Shown: positions 25,352 through 33,222 of the stretch, piece by piece | How the letters are laid out: each line of letters begins with the position of its first letter | Numbering within the stretch: position 1 is the first letter of the stretch | Assembly (NCBI RefSeq): GCF_000620645.1 | Contig: NZ_JIAV01000021.1 | Span: 124,001-188,000 of the forward strand | Reading direction: 5' to 3' | Length of the DNA: 64,000 bases | Source: Nocardioides sp. URHA0032 | GTDB taxonomy: Bacteria > Actinomycetota > Actinomycetes > Propionibacteriales > Nocardioidaceae | Translations under genes and position numbers: made by a program | The notes under the pieces: generated by a model | Told to the model about the DNA's origin: nothing | What the model saw: the letters and a program-made list of their open reading frames with translations, nothing else | Databases searched by the model: none

Positions 25352-26878
25352 ATGAGGGTCATGGTCCTCTGGTGCCCGGACTGGCCGGTGGTCGCGGCGC
25401 TGGCCGACGAGGGACTGCCGACGCACCTGCCGGCGGCGGTGTTCAGCGCGAACATCGTGCAGGCGTGCAACGCCGGCGCCCGGGCTGCCGGCGTACGCCG
25501 GGGCATGCGCCGGCGCGACGCCCAGGGGCGCTGCCCGGACCTGCAGGTGTACGCCGTCGGCCCGGACCGGGACGCCCGCGCATTCGAGCCGGTGCTCGCC
25601 GCGGTCGAGGAGCTGCGCCCGGGGGTCGCGCCGCTGCGCCCGGGACTGGTCGCGCTGCGCGCGCCGGGGCGTTTCCACGGCGGCGAGCCGGCGGGCGCGG
25701 CGCTGCTGGCCGAGCGGTTGGTCGGGCTGGGCGTGTGGGACTGCCGGTTCGGCACCGGTGACGAGCTGTTCACCGCCGAGCAGGCCGCCCGTCGCGCCGA
25801 GCGGCAGGACTGCCTCGTCGTGGAGCCGGGGGAGTCGGTGCCGTTCCTGCGCGGGCTCCCGGTCGAGGCGCTGGACGACCTCGACGCCGTGAGCCTGATG
25901 AAGCGGCTCGGGCTGCGCACCCTCGGCGACCTCGGCGACCTGCCCGCGGCCGACGTGCGCGACCGGTTCGGCCCGCAGGTCGCGTGGGTGCACCGGGTGG
26001 TCGGCGGCGACGGCGCCGTCCTCCTCAGCACCCGTACGCCGCCGCCCGAGCTCGCCTGCCACGTCGACTTCGAGCCGCCGCTGGACTCCGCGGAGACGAT
26101 CAGCTTCAGCGTCCGGCAGACCGCGGACCGGTTCGTCGAGGGGCTGGCCCGGCAGGGACTGGTCTGCACCGAGGTGCTCGTCGAGGCGCGCTGCGAGGGC
26201 GCCGCGGAGCCCGCCTCCTCGCGGGCGTGGCTGCACCCGCGCTGGTTCACCGCCGCGGACCTGGTCGACCGGCTGCACTGGCAGCTGCAAGGGGGGTTCC
26301 GGGCGGGCGAGGTGCGCACTCCCGTCGACCGGGTGCTGTTCACCCCGCTGACCGTGGTGCCCGACGCGGTGCACGCCGACGGGCTGTGGGGCGGCACCGA
26401 CGAACGGGTCGAGCGCGGCATCGCCCGGGTGCAGGGCATGCTCGGCCACGAGGCCGTCGTACGCCCGGTCCTCCAGGGTGGCCGGGCCCCGGCTGACCGG
26501 CAGGCGCTGGTGCCGTGGGGCGAGCGGCCGACCGGGCTGCGTCCGACCGGCCCACCCTGGCCGGGCAGCATCCCGCCGCCCGCCCCGGCCCGGGTGCTGG
26601 CCTCGCCGTGGGCGGCCGAGATGGTGGGCACCGGCGGCCGCACCGTCGACGTCGACGAGCGCGGCGGGATCACCGCCGAGCCGGAGCGGTTCCGCACCGG
26701 CCCGTCCAGCGGCTGGCAGCCGGTCGCCGCCTGGGCGGGGCCGTGGCCGGTCGAGGAGCTGTGGTGGGAGGCCAGCCCGCGCCGGGTCGCGCGGTTCCAG
26801 GTCGTCGGCGTCGACGGCCGGGCCTGGCTGATGACCTGGGACTCCGGTGTCTGGTTCACGGAGGCTGCTTATGACTAG
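25352..26878 (+). CDS. imuB: ImuB, catalytically inactive Y-family polymerase of the mutasome
   Basis: ImuB is the scaffold that links DnaE2 to the sliding clamp during translesion synthesis. The 508-residue protein follows the Y-family layout: WCPDWPVVAAL at the position of the first catalytic motif, ACNAGARAAGVRRGM, and little-finger and helix-hairpin-helix-like parts (LGLRTLGDLGDLPAADVRDRFG). The usual catalytic acidic residues (the DxD-type N-terminal motif and the second SxDE motif) are absent; LVALRAPGRFHGG replaces the latter. It lies one base after imuA and 12 bases before dnaE2. Confidence 0.92.
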   Translation: MRVMVLWCPDWPVVAALADEGLPTHLPAAVFSANIVQACNAGARAAGVRRGMRRRDAQGRCPDLQVYAVGPDRDARAFEPVLAAVEELRPGVAPLRPGLVALRAPGRFHGGEPAGAALLAERLVGLGVWDCRFGTGDELFTAEQAARRAERQDCLVVEPGESVPFLRGLPVEALDDLDAVSLMKRLGLRTLGDLGDLPAADVRDRFGPQVAWVHRVVGGDGAVLLSTRTPPPELACHVDFEPPLDSAETISFSVRQTADRFVEGLARQGLVCTEVLVEARCEGAAEPASSRAWLHPRWFTAADLVDRLHWQLQGGFRAGEVRTPVDRVLFTPLTVVPDAVHADGLWGGTDERVERGIARVQGMLGHEAVVRPVLQGGRAPADRQALVPWGERPTGLRPTGPPWPGSIPPPAPARVLASPWAAEMVGTGGRTVDVDERGGITAEPERFRTGPSSGWQPVAAWAGPWPVEELWWEASPRRVARFQVVGVDGRAWLMTWDSGVWFTEAAYD

Positions 26879-26890
26879 CGGGGCCGACTG

Positions 26891-29800
26891 ATGGGCTGGT
26901 CGAACCCCCCGATCTCCTGGGGCGAGCTGGAGAAGCGCCTCTCCGGCCGGATGGTGACGCCGCAGGACCCCGAGGCGCCGATCTCGCAGCGCAAGCGGAA
27001 GAAGGTGAAGGTCGACATCGAGCGGCCCGCCGGGCCGGTCACGCCGTACGCCGAGCTGCACGCGCACTCGAGCTTCAGCTTCCTGGACGGCGCCAGCGGG
27101 CCCGACCACCTGGTGCTCGAGGCGCTCCGGCTCGGGCTGCACGCGCTGGCGATCACCGACCACGACGGGTTCTACGGGGCGCCGCTGTTCGCCGAGACTG
27201 CCCAGCTGCACTCCGGCCACGGGCAGGGCCTCGGGACGATCTACGGCGCCGAGCTCTCGCTCGGCCTCACCAAGCCGCAGAATGGCGTCGCCGACCCCGA
27301 GGGCAGCCACCTGCTGGTGCTCGCCCGCGGGGTCGAGGGCTACCACCGGCTGGCCGGCGCGATCACCGACGCGCAGCTGCGTGGGGACGAGAAGGGCAAG
27401 CCGGTCTACGACCTGCGCGAGCTGTCCGAGCGCGGCCGCGGGCACTGGCTGGTGCTCACCGGCTGCCGGAAGGGGATGGTGCGCCAGGCGCTCGCCCGCA
27501 GCCCCCGGCACGCCGCCGAGGAGCTGGACCGGCTGACGTCGTTGTTCGGGCACGAGCACGTCGCCGTCGAGCTCATCGACCACGGGTTCCCCACGGACTC
27601 CGCGCACAACGACCTGCTCGCCCGGCTCGCCGCCGACCACGGGCTGCCGTACGTCGCCACCAACAACGTGCACTACGCGCGTCCCGAGCAGCACCGCATC
27701 GCGGACGCGATGGCCGCCGTACGCGCCCGGCGGAGCCTGGCCGAGATGGACGGCTGGCTGCCGGCGTCCGGGATGGCCAGCCTGCGGTCGGGGGAGGAGA
27801 TGGCCCGGCGGTTCGCCCGCTACCCCGATGCCGTACGCCGGAGCGTGGTGCTCGCCGACGAGGTGGCGTTCGACCTGCAGAAGGCAAGCCCGCGGCTGCC
27901 GAAGTTCGTGCCCGACGGCTGGACGCCCTCGGGGTGGCTGCGCGAGCTGACCGAGCGCGGCTTCGCGATCCGGTACGCCCACGAGCCGCACGCACGGGAG
28001 GCCCGCGACCGGGTCGAGCACGAGCTGCGGGTGATCGCGGAGAAGGACTTCGACGGCTACTTCGTGATCGTCCACGACATCGTCGAGTTCGCGCGGGACA
28101 ACGGGATCCTCTGCCAGGGCAGGGGATCCGCGGCCAGCTCGGCGGTCTGCTACGCGCTCGGCATCACCGCGATCGACCCGGTCTTCTACCGGCTGCCGTT
28201 CGAGCGGTTCATCTCCCAGCACCGCGAGGAGGAGCCCGACATCGACGTCGACTTCGACTCCGACAAGCGGGAGCAGGTCATCCAGTGGGTCTATCAGAAG
28301 TACGGCCGGCACAACGCCGCGCAGGTCGCGAACGTCGTCGGCTACCGGCCCAAGATGGCGGTCCGGGACGCCGCGAAGGCGCTCGGCCACTCGCCCGGGC
28401 AGCAGGACGCGTGGTCCAGGCAGATCACGTCCTGGACCGCGGTGGAGTCGCGCGAGGGCGGCGAGCACGACGTACCCGTGTCGGTGGTGGGGCTGGCGAA
28501 CGGCTTCCTCGGGGCGCCGCGCCACCTCGGCATCCACTCCGGAGGGATGGTCCTCACCGAGCGGCCGATCGGCGAGGTGGTGCCGATCGAGCGGGCGCGG
28601 ATGGAGAAGCGCACCGTCCTGCAGTGGGACAAGGACGCCTGCGAGTTCATGGGGCTGGTGAAGTTCGACCTGCTCGGGCTCGGGATGCTCAGCGCCCTCG
28701 ACCACATGATGGTGATCGTCCGCGAGCACCTCGGTGAGGACTGGACGCTCGCGAGCATCCCGAAGGAGGAGCCGGCGGTCTACGACATGCTCTGCCGGGC
28801 GGACTCGGTCGGCGTCTTCCAGGTCGAGAGCCGCGCCCAGATCGGCACCCTGCCACGGCTCCAGCCGCGCGAGTTCTACGACCTGGCCATCGAGATCGCG
28901 CTGATCCGGCCCGGGCCGATCCAGGGTGGCGCGGTGCACCCCTACGTACGCCGGGCGACCGGCCGCGAGCCGGTCGAGTTCGCCCACCCGCTGCTGATCC
29001 CGGTGCTCGAGCGCACCCGCGGCGTACCCCTCTTCCAGGAGCAGCTGATGGACATGGCGCGGGTGCTCGGCGACTGCAACCGCGACGAGGCCGACCTGCT
29101 GCGCCGGGCGATGGGGTCCAAGCGCGGCATCGAGCGGATCGAGTCGGTCAAGGAGAAGCTGATGGCCGGCATGACGGCCAAGGGCATCGACGGCGCGAAG
29201 GCGGACGCGATCTACCTGCAGATCCTGTCGTTCGCGAACTTCGGCTTCGCCGAGAGCCACGCGCTGTCGTTCGCGAAGCTCGTCTACGCGAGCTCCTGGT
29301 GCAAGCTGCACTACCCGGGCGCGTTCCTCGCGGCGCTGCTGCGCGCGCAGCCGATGGGCTTCTACTCGCCGCAGTCGCTGGTGCACGACGCCCGGCGGCA
29401 CGGCGTCGAGGTGCTGCGACCGGACCTGCTGCTGTCCCGGGCGACCGCCGACCTGGAGCTGGTCGGTGCACCGGGCCCGACCGGTCTCGACGCGTGCCTG
29501 CGCGACGGCGAGCGCACCGAGTGGGTGCCCGGCACGCCCGACCCGACGCCGGAGCACCGGCGGGACACGTCGTACGCCGTCCGCCTCGGGCTGGACTCGG
29601 TGCGCGGCATCAGCGCCGAGGCGGCGGCGCGGATCGTCGCCGCCCGCGAGGAGCGGCCGTTCGCCGACCAGGCCGACCTGTCCCGCCGGGCCGGGCTGGA
29701 CGCGCGGCAGCTGGAGGCGCTGGCGACGTCCGGGGCGTTCGACGGCACCGGGCTCTCGCGGCGGCAGGCGCTCTGGAACGCCGGCTGGACCGAGAGCGAG

Positions 29801-30292
29801 GAGCACCTCGAGGGCATCCGGGTCGCCGGGCCGGCGCCGACGCTGCCGGACATGGACGACGTCGAGATCACCATGGCGGACATGTGGGCGACCGGCATCA
29901 CGCCCGGGGGGCACCCGTTCGAGCACCTGCGGGAGCGGCTGCGCGCGGCGGGGATCAAGTCGGTGGCGGACGCGTTCGCCGGCCAGCCCAACCGCCGGGT
30001 GCACGTCGCCGGGCTGGTCACCCACCGGCAGCGGCCGGGCACCGCCGGTGGCGTCACGTTCCTCAACCTCGAGGACGAGACCGGGATGCTCAACGTCGTC
30101 TGCACGGTCGGGGTCTGGCGGCGGTACCGCAACGTCGCCAACAGCGCCGCCGGCATGGTGATCCGCGGCATCCTCGAGCGCCAGGACGGCGTCACCAACC
30201 TGGTCGCCGACCGGCTGGATCCGATCGAGGCCGTGCACGACGAGGCCGGCCGCGCCCTCCAGGCCCGCCACCGCTCCCGCGACTTCCACTGA
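26891..30292 (+). CDS. dnaE2: Error-prone DNA polymerase DnaE2
   Basis: DnaE2 is a C-family polymerase that extends past DNA lesions and causes damage-induced mutations, working with ImuA and ImuB. The 1133-residue protein starts with a PHP domain (ELHAHSSFSFLDGASGPDHL and ITDHDGFYG), then the palm with GRGSAASSAVCYALGI and PDIDVDFDSD (about residues 448-457) carrying the catalytic aspartates. A helix-hairpin-helix region (VRGISAEAAARIV) and an OB fold near the C-terminus (RVHVAGLVTHRQRPGTAGG) follow. Its length is typical for DnaE2 and shorter than DnaE1. The LexA box upstream of imuA controls it. Confidence 0.96.
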   Translation: MGWSNPPISWGELEKRLSGRMVTPQDPEAPISQRKRKKVKVDIERPAGPVTPYAELHAHSSFSFLDGASGPDHLVLEALRLGLHALAITDHDGFYGAPLFAETAQLHSGHGQGLGTIYGAELSLGLTKPQNGVADPEGSHLLVLARGVEGYHRLAGAITDAQLRGDEKGKPVYDLRELSERGRGHWLVLTGCRKGMVRQALARSPRHAAEELDRLTSLFGHEHVAVELIDHGFPTDSAHNDLLARLAADHGLPYVATNNVHYARPEQHRIADAMAAVRARRSLAEMDGWLPASGMASLRSGEEMARRFARYPDAVRRSVVLADEVAFDLQKASPRLPKFVPDGWTPSGWLRELTERGFAIRYAHEPHAREARDRVEHELRVIAEKDFDGYFVIVHDIVEFARDNGILCQGRGSAASSAVCYALGITAIDPVFYRLPFERFISQHREEEPDIDVDFDSDKREQVIQWVYQKYGRHNAAQVANVVGYRPKMAVRDAAKALGHSPGQQDAWSRQITSWTAVESREGGEHDVPVSVVGLANGFLGAPRHLGIHSGGMVLTERPIGEVVPIERARMEKRTVLQWDKDACEFMGLVKFDLLGLGMLSALDHMMVIVREHLGEDWTLASIPKEEPAVYDMLCRADSVGVFQVESRAQIGTLPRLQPREFYDLAIEIALIRPGPIQGGAVHPYVRRATGREPVEFAHPLLIPVLERTRGVPLFQEQLMDMARVLGDCNRDEADLLRRAMGSKRGIERIESVKEKLMAGMTAKGIDGAKADAIYLQILSFANFGFAESHALSFAKLVYASSWCKLHYPGAFLAALLRAQPMGFYSPQSLVHDARRHGVEVLRPDLLLSRATADLELVGAPGPTGLDACLRDGERTEWVPGTPDPTPEHRRDTSYAVRLGLDSVRGISAEAAARIVAAREERPFADQADLSRRAGLDARQLEALATSGAFDGTGLSRRQALWNAGWTESEEHLEGIRVAGPAPTLPDMDDVEITMADMWATGITPGGHPFEHLRERLRAAGIKSVADAFAGQPNRRVHVAGLVTHRQRPGTAGGVTFLNLEDETGMLNVVCTVGVWRRYRNVANSAAGMVIRGILERQDGVTNLVADRLDPIEAVHDEAGRALQARHRSRDFH

Positions 30293-30304
30293 GCGCCCTC
30301 CCGG

Positions 30305-30366
30305 GTGATCGGGTCGTCCGCCTCTCGCACGGTGATACGCCACCCTCAGGCGGACGACTCGATCAC
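30305..30366. repeat. Left inverted-repeat hairpin flanking the AbiEi/DUF559 gene
   Basis: Arms 30305-30322 and 30349-30366 pair over 18 bp with one wobble around a 26-base loop. The loop carries CTCTCGCAC and CCACCCTCA. The stop codon of the flanked gene (30346-30348) lies in the loop, and its last codons (ESSA) are encoded by the right arm. A copy in the opposite orientation is at 31319-31372. Confidence 0.85.
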
Positions 30367-31266
30367 CCCGAGCGCCTGCAGGTCCCGTGCGACGCGCGCT
30401 GGGTGCTCGCGCAGCTCGATCGCGGTGCAGCGGACCACGATCACCCCGGTCGCGACGAGCTGACGGTGCCGCTCGATGTCGGCGCTCCAGTGCTCCACTG
30501 CCATGTGGAACCCGCCGTCGACCTCGAGCACGACGACGCGCCCGTCGGGCAGCCGCCACTCCGCATCGGTGAAGCGCCATCGACCGGCAGAGTCCTTCCT
30601 CCGCGTCTGCCGGCGCGGCCGGGGCAGCCCGAAGGTGTCGCACGTCGTCAGGACGTCGCGCTCCGCGACCGACTGGGTGCCGGCCGCGAGCTCGCCGAGC
30701 AGCCGTCGGAACGGCTTGGCCCGCCGAAGCGGCCGCATCCGGGTGATCCATCCGTCGAGGCGGTACGGCGTCGACAGTCCCTGCTGGACGCACGCAGCGA
30801 GCAGACCGTACGAGGACCGGGTCACGGGCTGGTACCCCGCCCAGAGCAGCGCCGCGGGCTCCACCCGCCAGGTGGAGAGCGGCTTCGACGAGGTCAGCAG
30901 CTGGGTCGGCCGGCGGGTCTCGACGAACCGCACACCTGCGAGTGGCTCCAGGTTGTGGGACTTCGGAACCAGCACGGTGATCTCGTCGCGGTGCCAGCTC
31001 TGGAGTCCGTGGCGCTCGAGCGCGGTCAGGCCGCCCAGAGCGCTCCGAGGACCTGCGTGCAGGACTCCGGCCCACATCAGCTGGGTCCTGCTGAGCTCTC
31101 CGGTCGTCGTCGCGAGCACCGTGCTGCTGATCTCCTGCCACCTCCCGGCGTCGAGCTGGGTATCGACGTAGTGGTGGTTCAGGCCGAGCCGGCGCAGCTG
31201 GCGACGGGTGACCAAGCCAGCTTGAGCCGTGGCGGCGGGAAGCCACGGAGGAGGACGGTTCGCCAT
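30346..31266 (-). CDS. AbiEi-like N-terminal domain / DUF559 (PD-(D/E)XK fold) protein
   Basis: This 306-residue protein has an N-terminal helical region of the AbiEi-antitoxin-like type (AQAGLVTRRQLRRLGLNHHYVD, a predicted winged helix, then the LGGLTALERHGL segment). Its C-terminal DUF559 nuclease-fold domain is DAEWRLPDGRVVVLEVDGGFHM, with the Asp and E-x-D residues of a PD-(D/E)XK site. Such proteins are numerous in Nocardioides-like actinobacteria and have no settled function. The start at 31266 (MANRPPPWLP) is the first ATG before the domain. Inverted hairpin repeats bracket the gene on both sides, and no partner toxin gene is adjacent. Confidence 0.75.
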   Translation of the reverse strand: MANRPPPWLPAATAQAGLVTRRQLRRLGLNHHYVDTQLDAGRWQEISSTVLATTTGELSRTQLMWAGVLHAGPRSALGGLTALERHGLQSWHRDEITVLVPKSHNLEPLAGVRFVETRRPTQLLTSSKPLSTWRVEPAALLWAGYQPVTRSSYGLLAACVQQGLSTPYRLDGWITRMRPLRRAKPFRRLLGELAAGTQSVAERDVLTTCDTFGLPRPRRQTRRKDSAGRWRFTDAEWRLPDGRVVVLEVDGGFHMAVEHWSADIERHRQLVATGVIVVRCTAIELREHPARVARDLQALGVIESSA

Positions 31267-31318
31267 GCGGTGACGATGCCCCGTTCGCCGTACCGGGTGG
31301 GTTCGTCGTCCACAGGGG

Positions 31319-31372
31319 TCGGGTCGTCCGCGTGAGGGTGGTGCATAGAGGTGCGAGAGGCGGACGACCCGA
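31319..31372. repeat. Right inverted-repeat hairpin flanking the AbiEi/DUF559 gene
   Basis: Arms 31319-31331 and 31360-31372 pair perfectly over 13 bp. Read on the minus strand it repeats the left element: the first 20 bases (30311-30330 on the plus strand) are identical, and CCACCCTCA and GCGGACGAC recur at the same spacing. It lies just upstream of the gene start and of hemW. Confidence 0.85.
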
Positions 31373-31410
31373 AGCCGGAGGCGGTGGGGGAGGCTGGGAG
31401 ACTGGGGTGC

Positions 31411-32622
31411 GTGCCTGCTGCCCTGCCGATCGGTGAGCCCGCGCCCGAGGACGGATCGCTGCCGGAGTCGGCGCTCGCGGGGATGGGCAGCCGTCCGTTC
31501 GGGATCTACGTGCACGTGCCGTTCTGCCGGGTGCGCTGCGGCTACTGCGACTTCAACACCTACACGGCCGACGAGCTGGGGCCGGGCGCCAGCCGGGCGT
31601 CGTACGCCGAGACCGCGATCGCCGAGGTACGCCGGGCCCGGCGGGTGCTCGGCGACGCCGAGGTCCCGGTCCGGACCGTGTTCTTCGGCGGCGGTACGCC
31701 GACCCTGCTCAGCCCGGCCGACCTGGGCAGCATCCTGCAGGCGATCGACGGCGAGTTCGGCCTCACCCCCGACGCGGAGGTCACCACCGAGTCGAACCCC
31801 GACAGCGTCGACGCCGTCGACCTGCAGGCGCTGCGCGCCCGCGGCTTCAACCGGATCAGCTTCGGCATGCAGTCCGCGGTCCCGCACGTGCTCGAGGTCC
31901 TCGACCGCACCCACGACCCGCGGCGCGTGCCGCAGGTCGTCGAGTGGGCGCGGCAGGCCGGCTTCGAGCAGATCAGCCTCGACCTGATCTACGGCACGCC
32001 GGGGGAGTCCCTCGCCGACTGGGAGACGACGGTCGAGTCGGCGCTCGCCAACCGGCCCGACCACGTGTCGGCGTACTCCCTCATCGTCGAGGAGGGGACC
32101 GCGCTGGCCCGGCGGGTGCGGCGCGGCGAGCTCGCGATGCCCGACGAGGACGACCTCGCCGACAAGTACGTGCTGGTCGACGAGCGGCTCACCAGCGCGG
32201 GCCTGGGGTGGTACGAGGTCTCCAACTGGGCGAAGGACGACGCGAGCCGGTGCCGTCACAACCTCCTGTACTGGACCGGCGGCGACTGGTGGGGCGTCGG
32301 CCCCGGCGCCCACAGCCACGTCGGCGGTGTGCGGTGGTGGAACGTCCGGCACCCGGCGGCGTACGCCGACCGCATCGCCGCGCAGCAGAGCCCGGCCCAC
32401 GCCCGGGAGGTGCTCGACGAGGAGAGCCGCCGCGTGGAGCGCGTGCTGCTGGAGCTGCGGCTGCGCGACGGACTCGCGGTCGACGTCCTCGACGCTGCCG
32501 GCAGCGCGAACGTCCCCGACCTGGTCGCCCGGGGCCTGCTGACCCGGACCGGCGACCGCCTCGTGCCGACCAGGACCGGACGGCTGCTGGCCGACGCGAT
32601 CGTCCGCGACCTCCTGCCGTAG
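31411..32622 (+). CDS. hemW: Radical SAM heme chaperone HemW (coproporphyrinogen III oxidase-like)
   Basis: HemW is a radical SAM protein that carries heme to acceptor proteins; older annotations call it oxygen-independent coproporphyrinogen III oxidase. The 403-residue product has the FeS motif CRVRCGYC (Cys 39, 43, 46; CxxxCxxC, lacking the extra Cys of true HemN), VFFGGGTPTLLS for SAM binding, and the HemW C-terminal domain. The GTG at 31411 is chosen because it gives a normal N-terminus; an open frame from 31351 would start inside the right inverted repeat. Its position between lepA and hrcA is conserved. Confidence 0.93.
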   Translation: MPAALPIGEPAPEDGSLPESALAGMGSRPFGIYVHVPFCRVRCGYCDFNTYTADELGPGASRASYAETAIAEVRRARRVLGDAEVPVRTVFFGGGTPTLLSPADLGSILQAIDGEFGLTPDAEVTTESNPDSVDAVDLQALRARGFNRISFGMQSAVPHVLEVLDRTHDPRRVPQVVEWARQAGFEQISLDLIYGTPGESLADWETTVESALANRPDHVSAYSLIVEEGTALARRVRRGELAMPDEDDLADKYVLVDERLTSAGLGWYEVSNWAKDDASRCRHNLLYWTGGDWWGVGPGAHSHVGGVRWWNVRHPAAYADRIAAQQSPAHAREVLDEESRRVERVLLELRLRDGLAVDVLDAAGSANVPDLVARGLLTRTGDRLVPTRTGRLLADAIVRDLLP

Positions 32623-32638
32623 CCCCCCCGGACGGGCC

Positions 32639-32644
32639 TAGTCT
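32639..32644 (+). promoter_or_regulatory. -10 hexamer TAGTCT for the TM2 protein gene
   Basis: TAGTCT, seven bases, then ATG at 32652, which predicts a leaderless transcript. Confidence 0.45.
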
Positions 32645-32651
32645 GTCGGCC

Positions 32652-33122
32652 ATGACTCAAGGTCCCGACCAGCCGCTTGACCCGAACGAGCCGTCCGACG
32701 GCCAGTTGGTCCCTCCGCCGTACGGCGAGCCGAGCCCGCCGCCCGCCGGCGATCCGGTGCCGCCCCCCAGCCAGCCGACGCCCCCTCCGTACCAGCAGCA
32801 GCCCTACCAGCAGCAGCCTCCGCCGCAGCCCGGCTACGCACCCGGCTACCCGCCCAACCCGGCCGCGCCGTACGGCGTGCACCCGGTCACGGGCATCCCG
32901 TACTCCGACAAGACCAAGCTGGTCGCCGGCCTGCTGCAGATCCTGCTGCCCTTCGGCATCGGCCGGTTCTACCTCGGTGACACCAAGACCGGGGTGTGGC
33001 AGCTGGTGGTCACGCTGGTCACCTGCGGCATCGGCGGGCTGTGGCCGTTCATCGACGGCATCATCATCCTGGCCACGGACAACGTCACCGACGCGCAGGG
33101 ACGACCACTGCGGATGAGCTGA
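32652..33122 (+). CDS. TM2-domain membrane protein with a proline/glutamine-rich N-terminus
   Basis: This 156-residue protein has an N-terminal low-complexity region (residues 1-80; PPPYGEPSPPP, then YQQQPYQQQPPPQPGY repeats) and a C-terminal TM2 domain of two helices: KTKLVAGLLQILLPFGIGRFYLGD and GVWQLVVTLVTCGIGGLWPFIDGIIIL. The DGIIIL end with the Asp-rich turn is typical of TM2. The function is unknown; TM2 proteins often accompany other membrane or secretion proteins. The ATG is preceded by a leaderless-type promoter. Confidence 0.88.
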   Translation: MTQGPDQPLDPNEPSDGQLVPPPYGEPSPPPAGDPVPPPSQPTPPPYQQQPYQQQPPPQPGYAPGYPPNPAAPYGVHPVTGIPYSDKTKLVAGLLQILLPFGIGRFYLGDTKTGVWQLVVTLVTCGIGGLWPFIDGIIILATDNVTDAQGRPLRMS

Positions 33123-33128
33123 CCGTTC

Positions 33129-33144
33129 TGTCAGCGACCTAACA
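33129..33144. promoter_or_regulatory. Crp/Fnr-type operator (copy 1) before the MFS-cNMP gene
   Basis: TGTCAGCGACCTAACA is an inverted repeat TGTYAG-N4-CTRACA. The same 16-mer with a single change recurs at 38988-39003 in front of the Crp/Fnr gene, and the next seven bases (GAACGAC) are identical as well. It sits about 80 bases before the MFS-cNMP start. Confidence 0.65.
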
Positions 33145-33222
33145 GAACGACGACCTCCGTCGGCTCCACCATGAGTGCGGCGCTCCCACCGGGGGAGCCG
33201 CCAGGAGCCACGGAGGTTCGTC

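Noticed and set aside
24704..31246. A 2180-codon open frame on the minus strand across the imu/dnaE2 region
   Set aside because: It is the high-GC antisense shadow of imuA, imuB and dnaE2. The translation has no domain and low-complexity Arg/Gly/Pro/Ala runs.
30346..31266. A type IV toxin-antitoxin system
   Set aside because: Only the AbiEi-like domain is present, fused to DUF559; there is no adjacent AbiEii nucleotidyltransferase.
31351..31410. N-terminal extension of HemW to an ATG-like codon in the repeat
   Set aside because: It would start inside the right inverted repeat and add 20 non-conserved residues. GTG 31411 gives the normal N-terminus.
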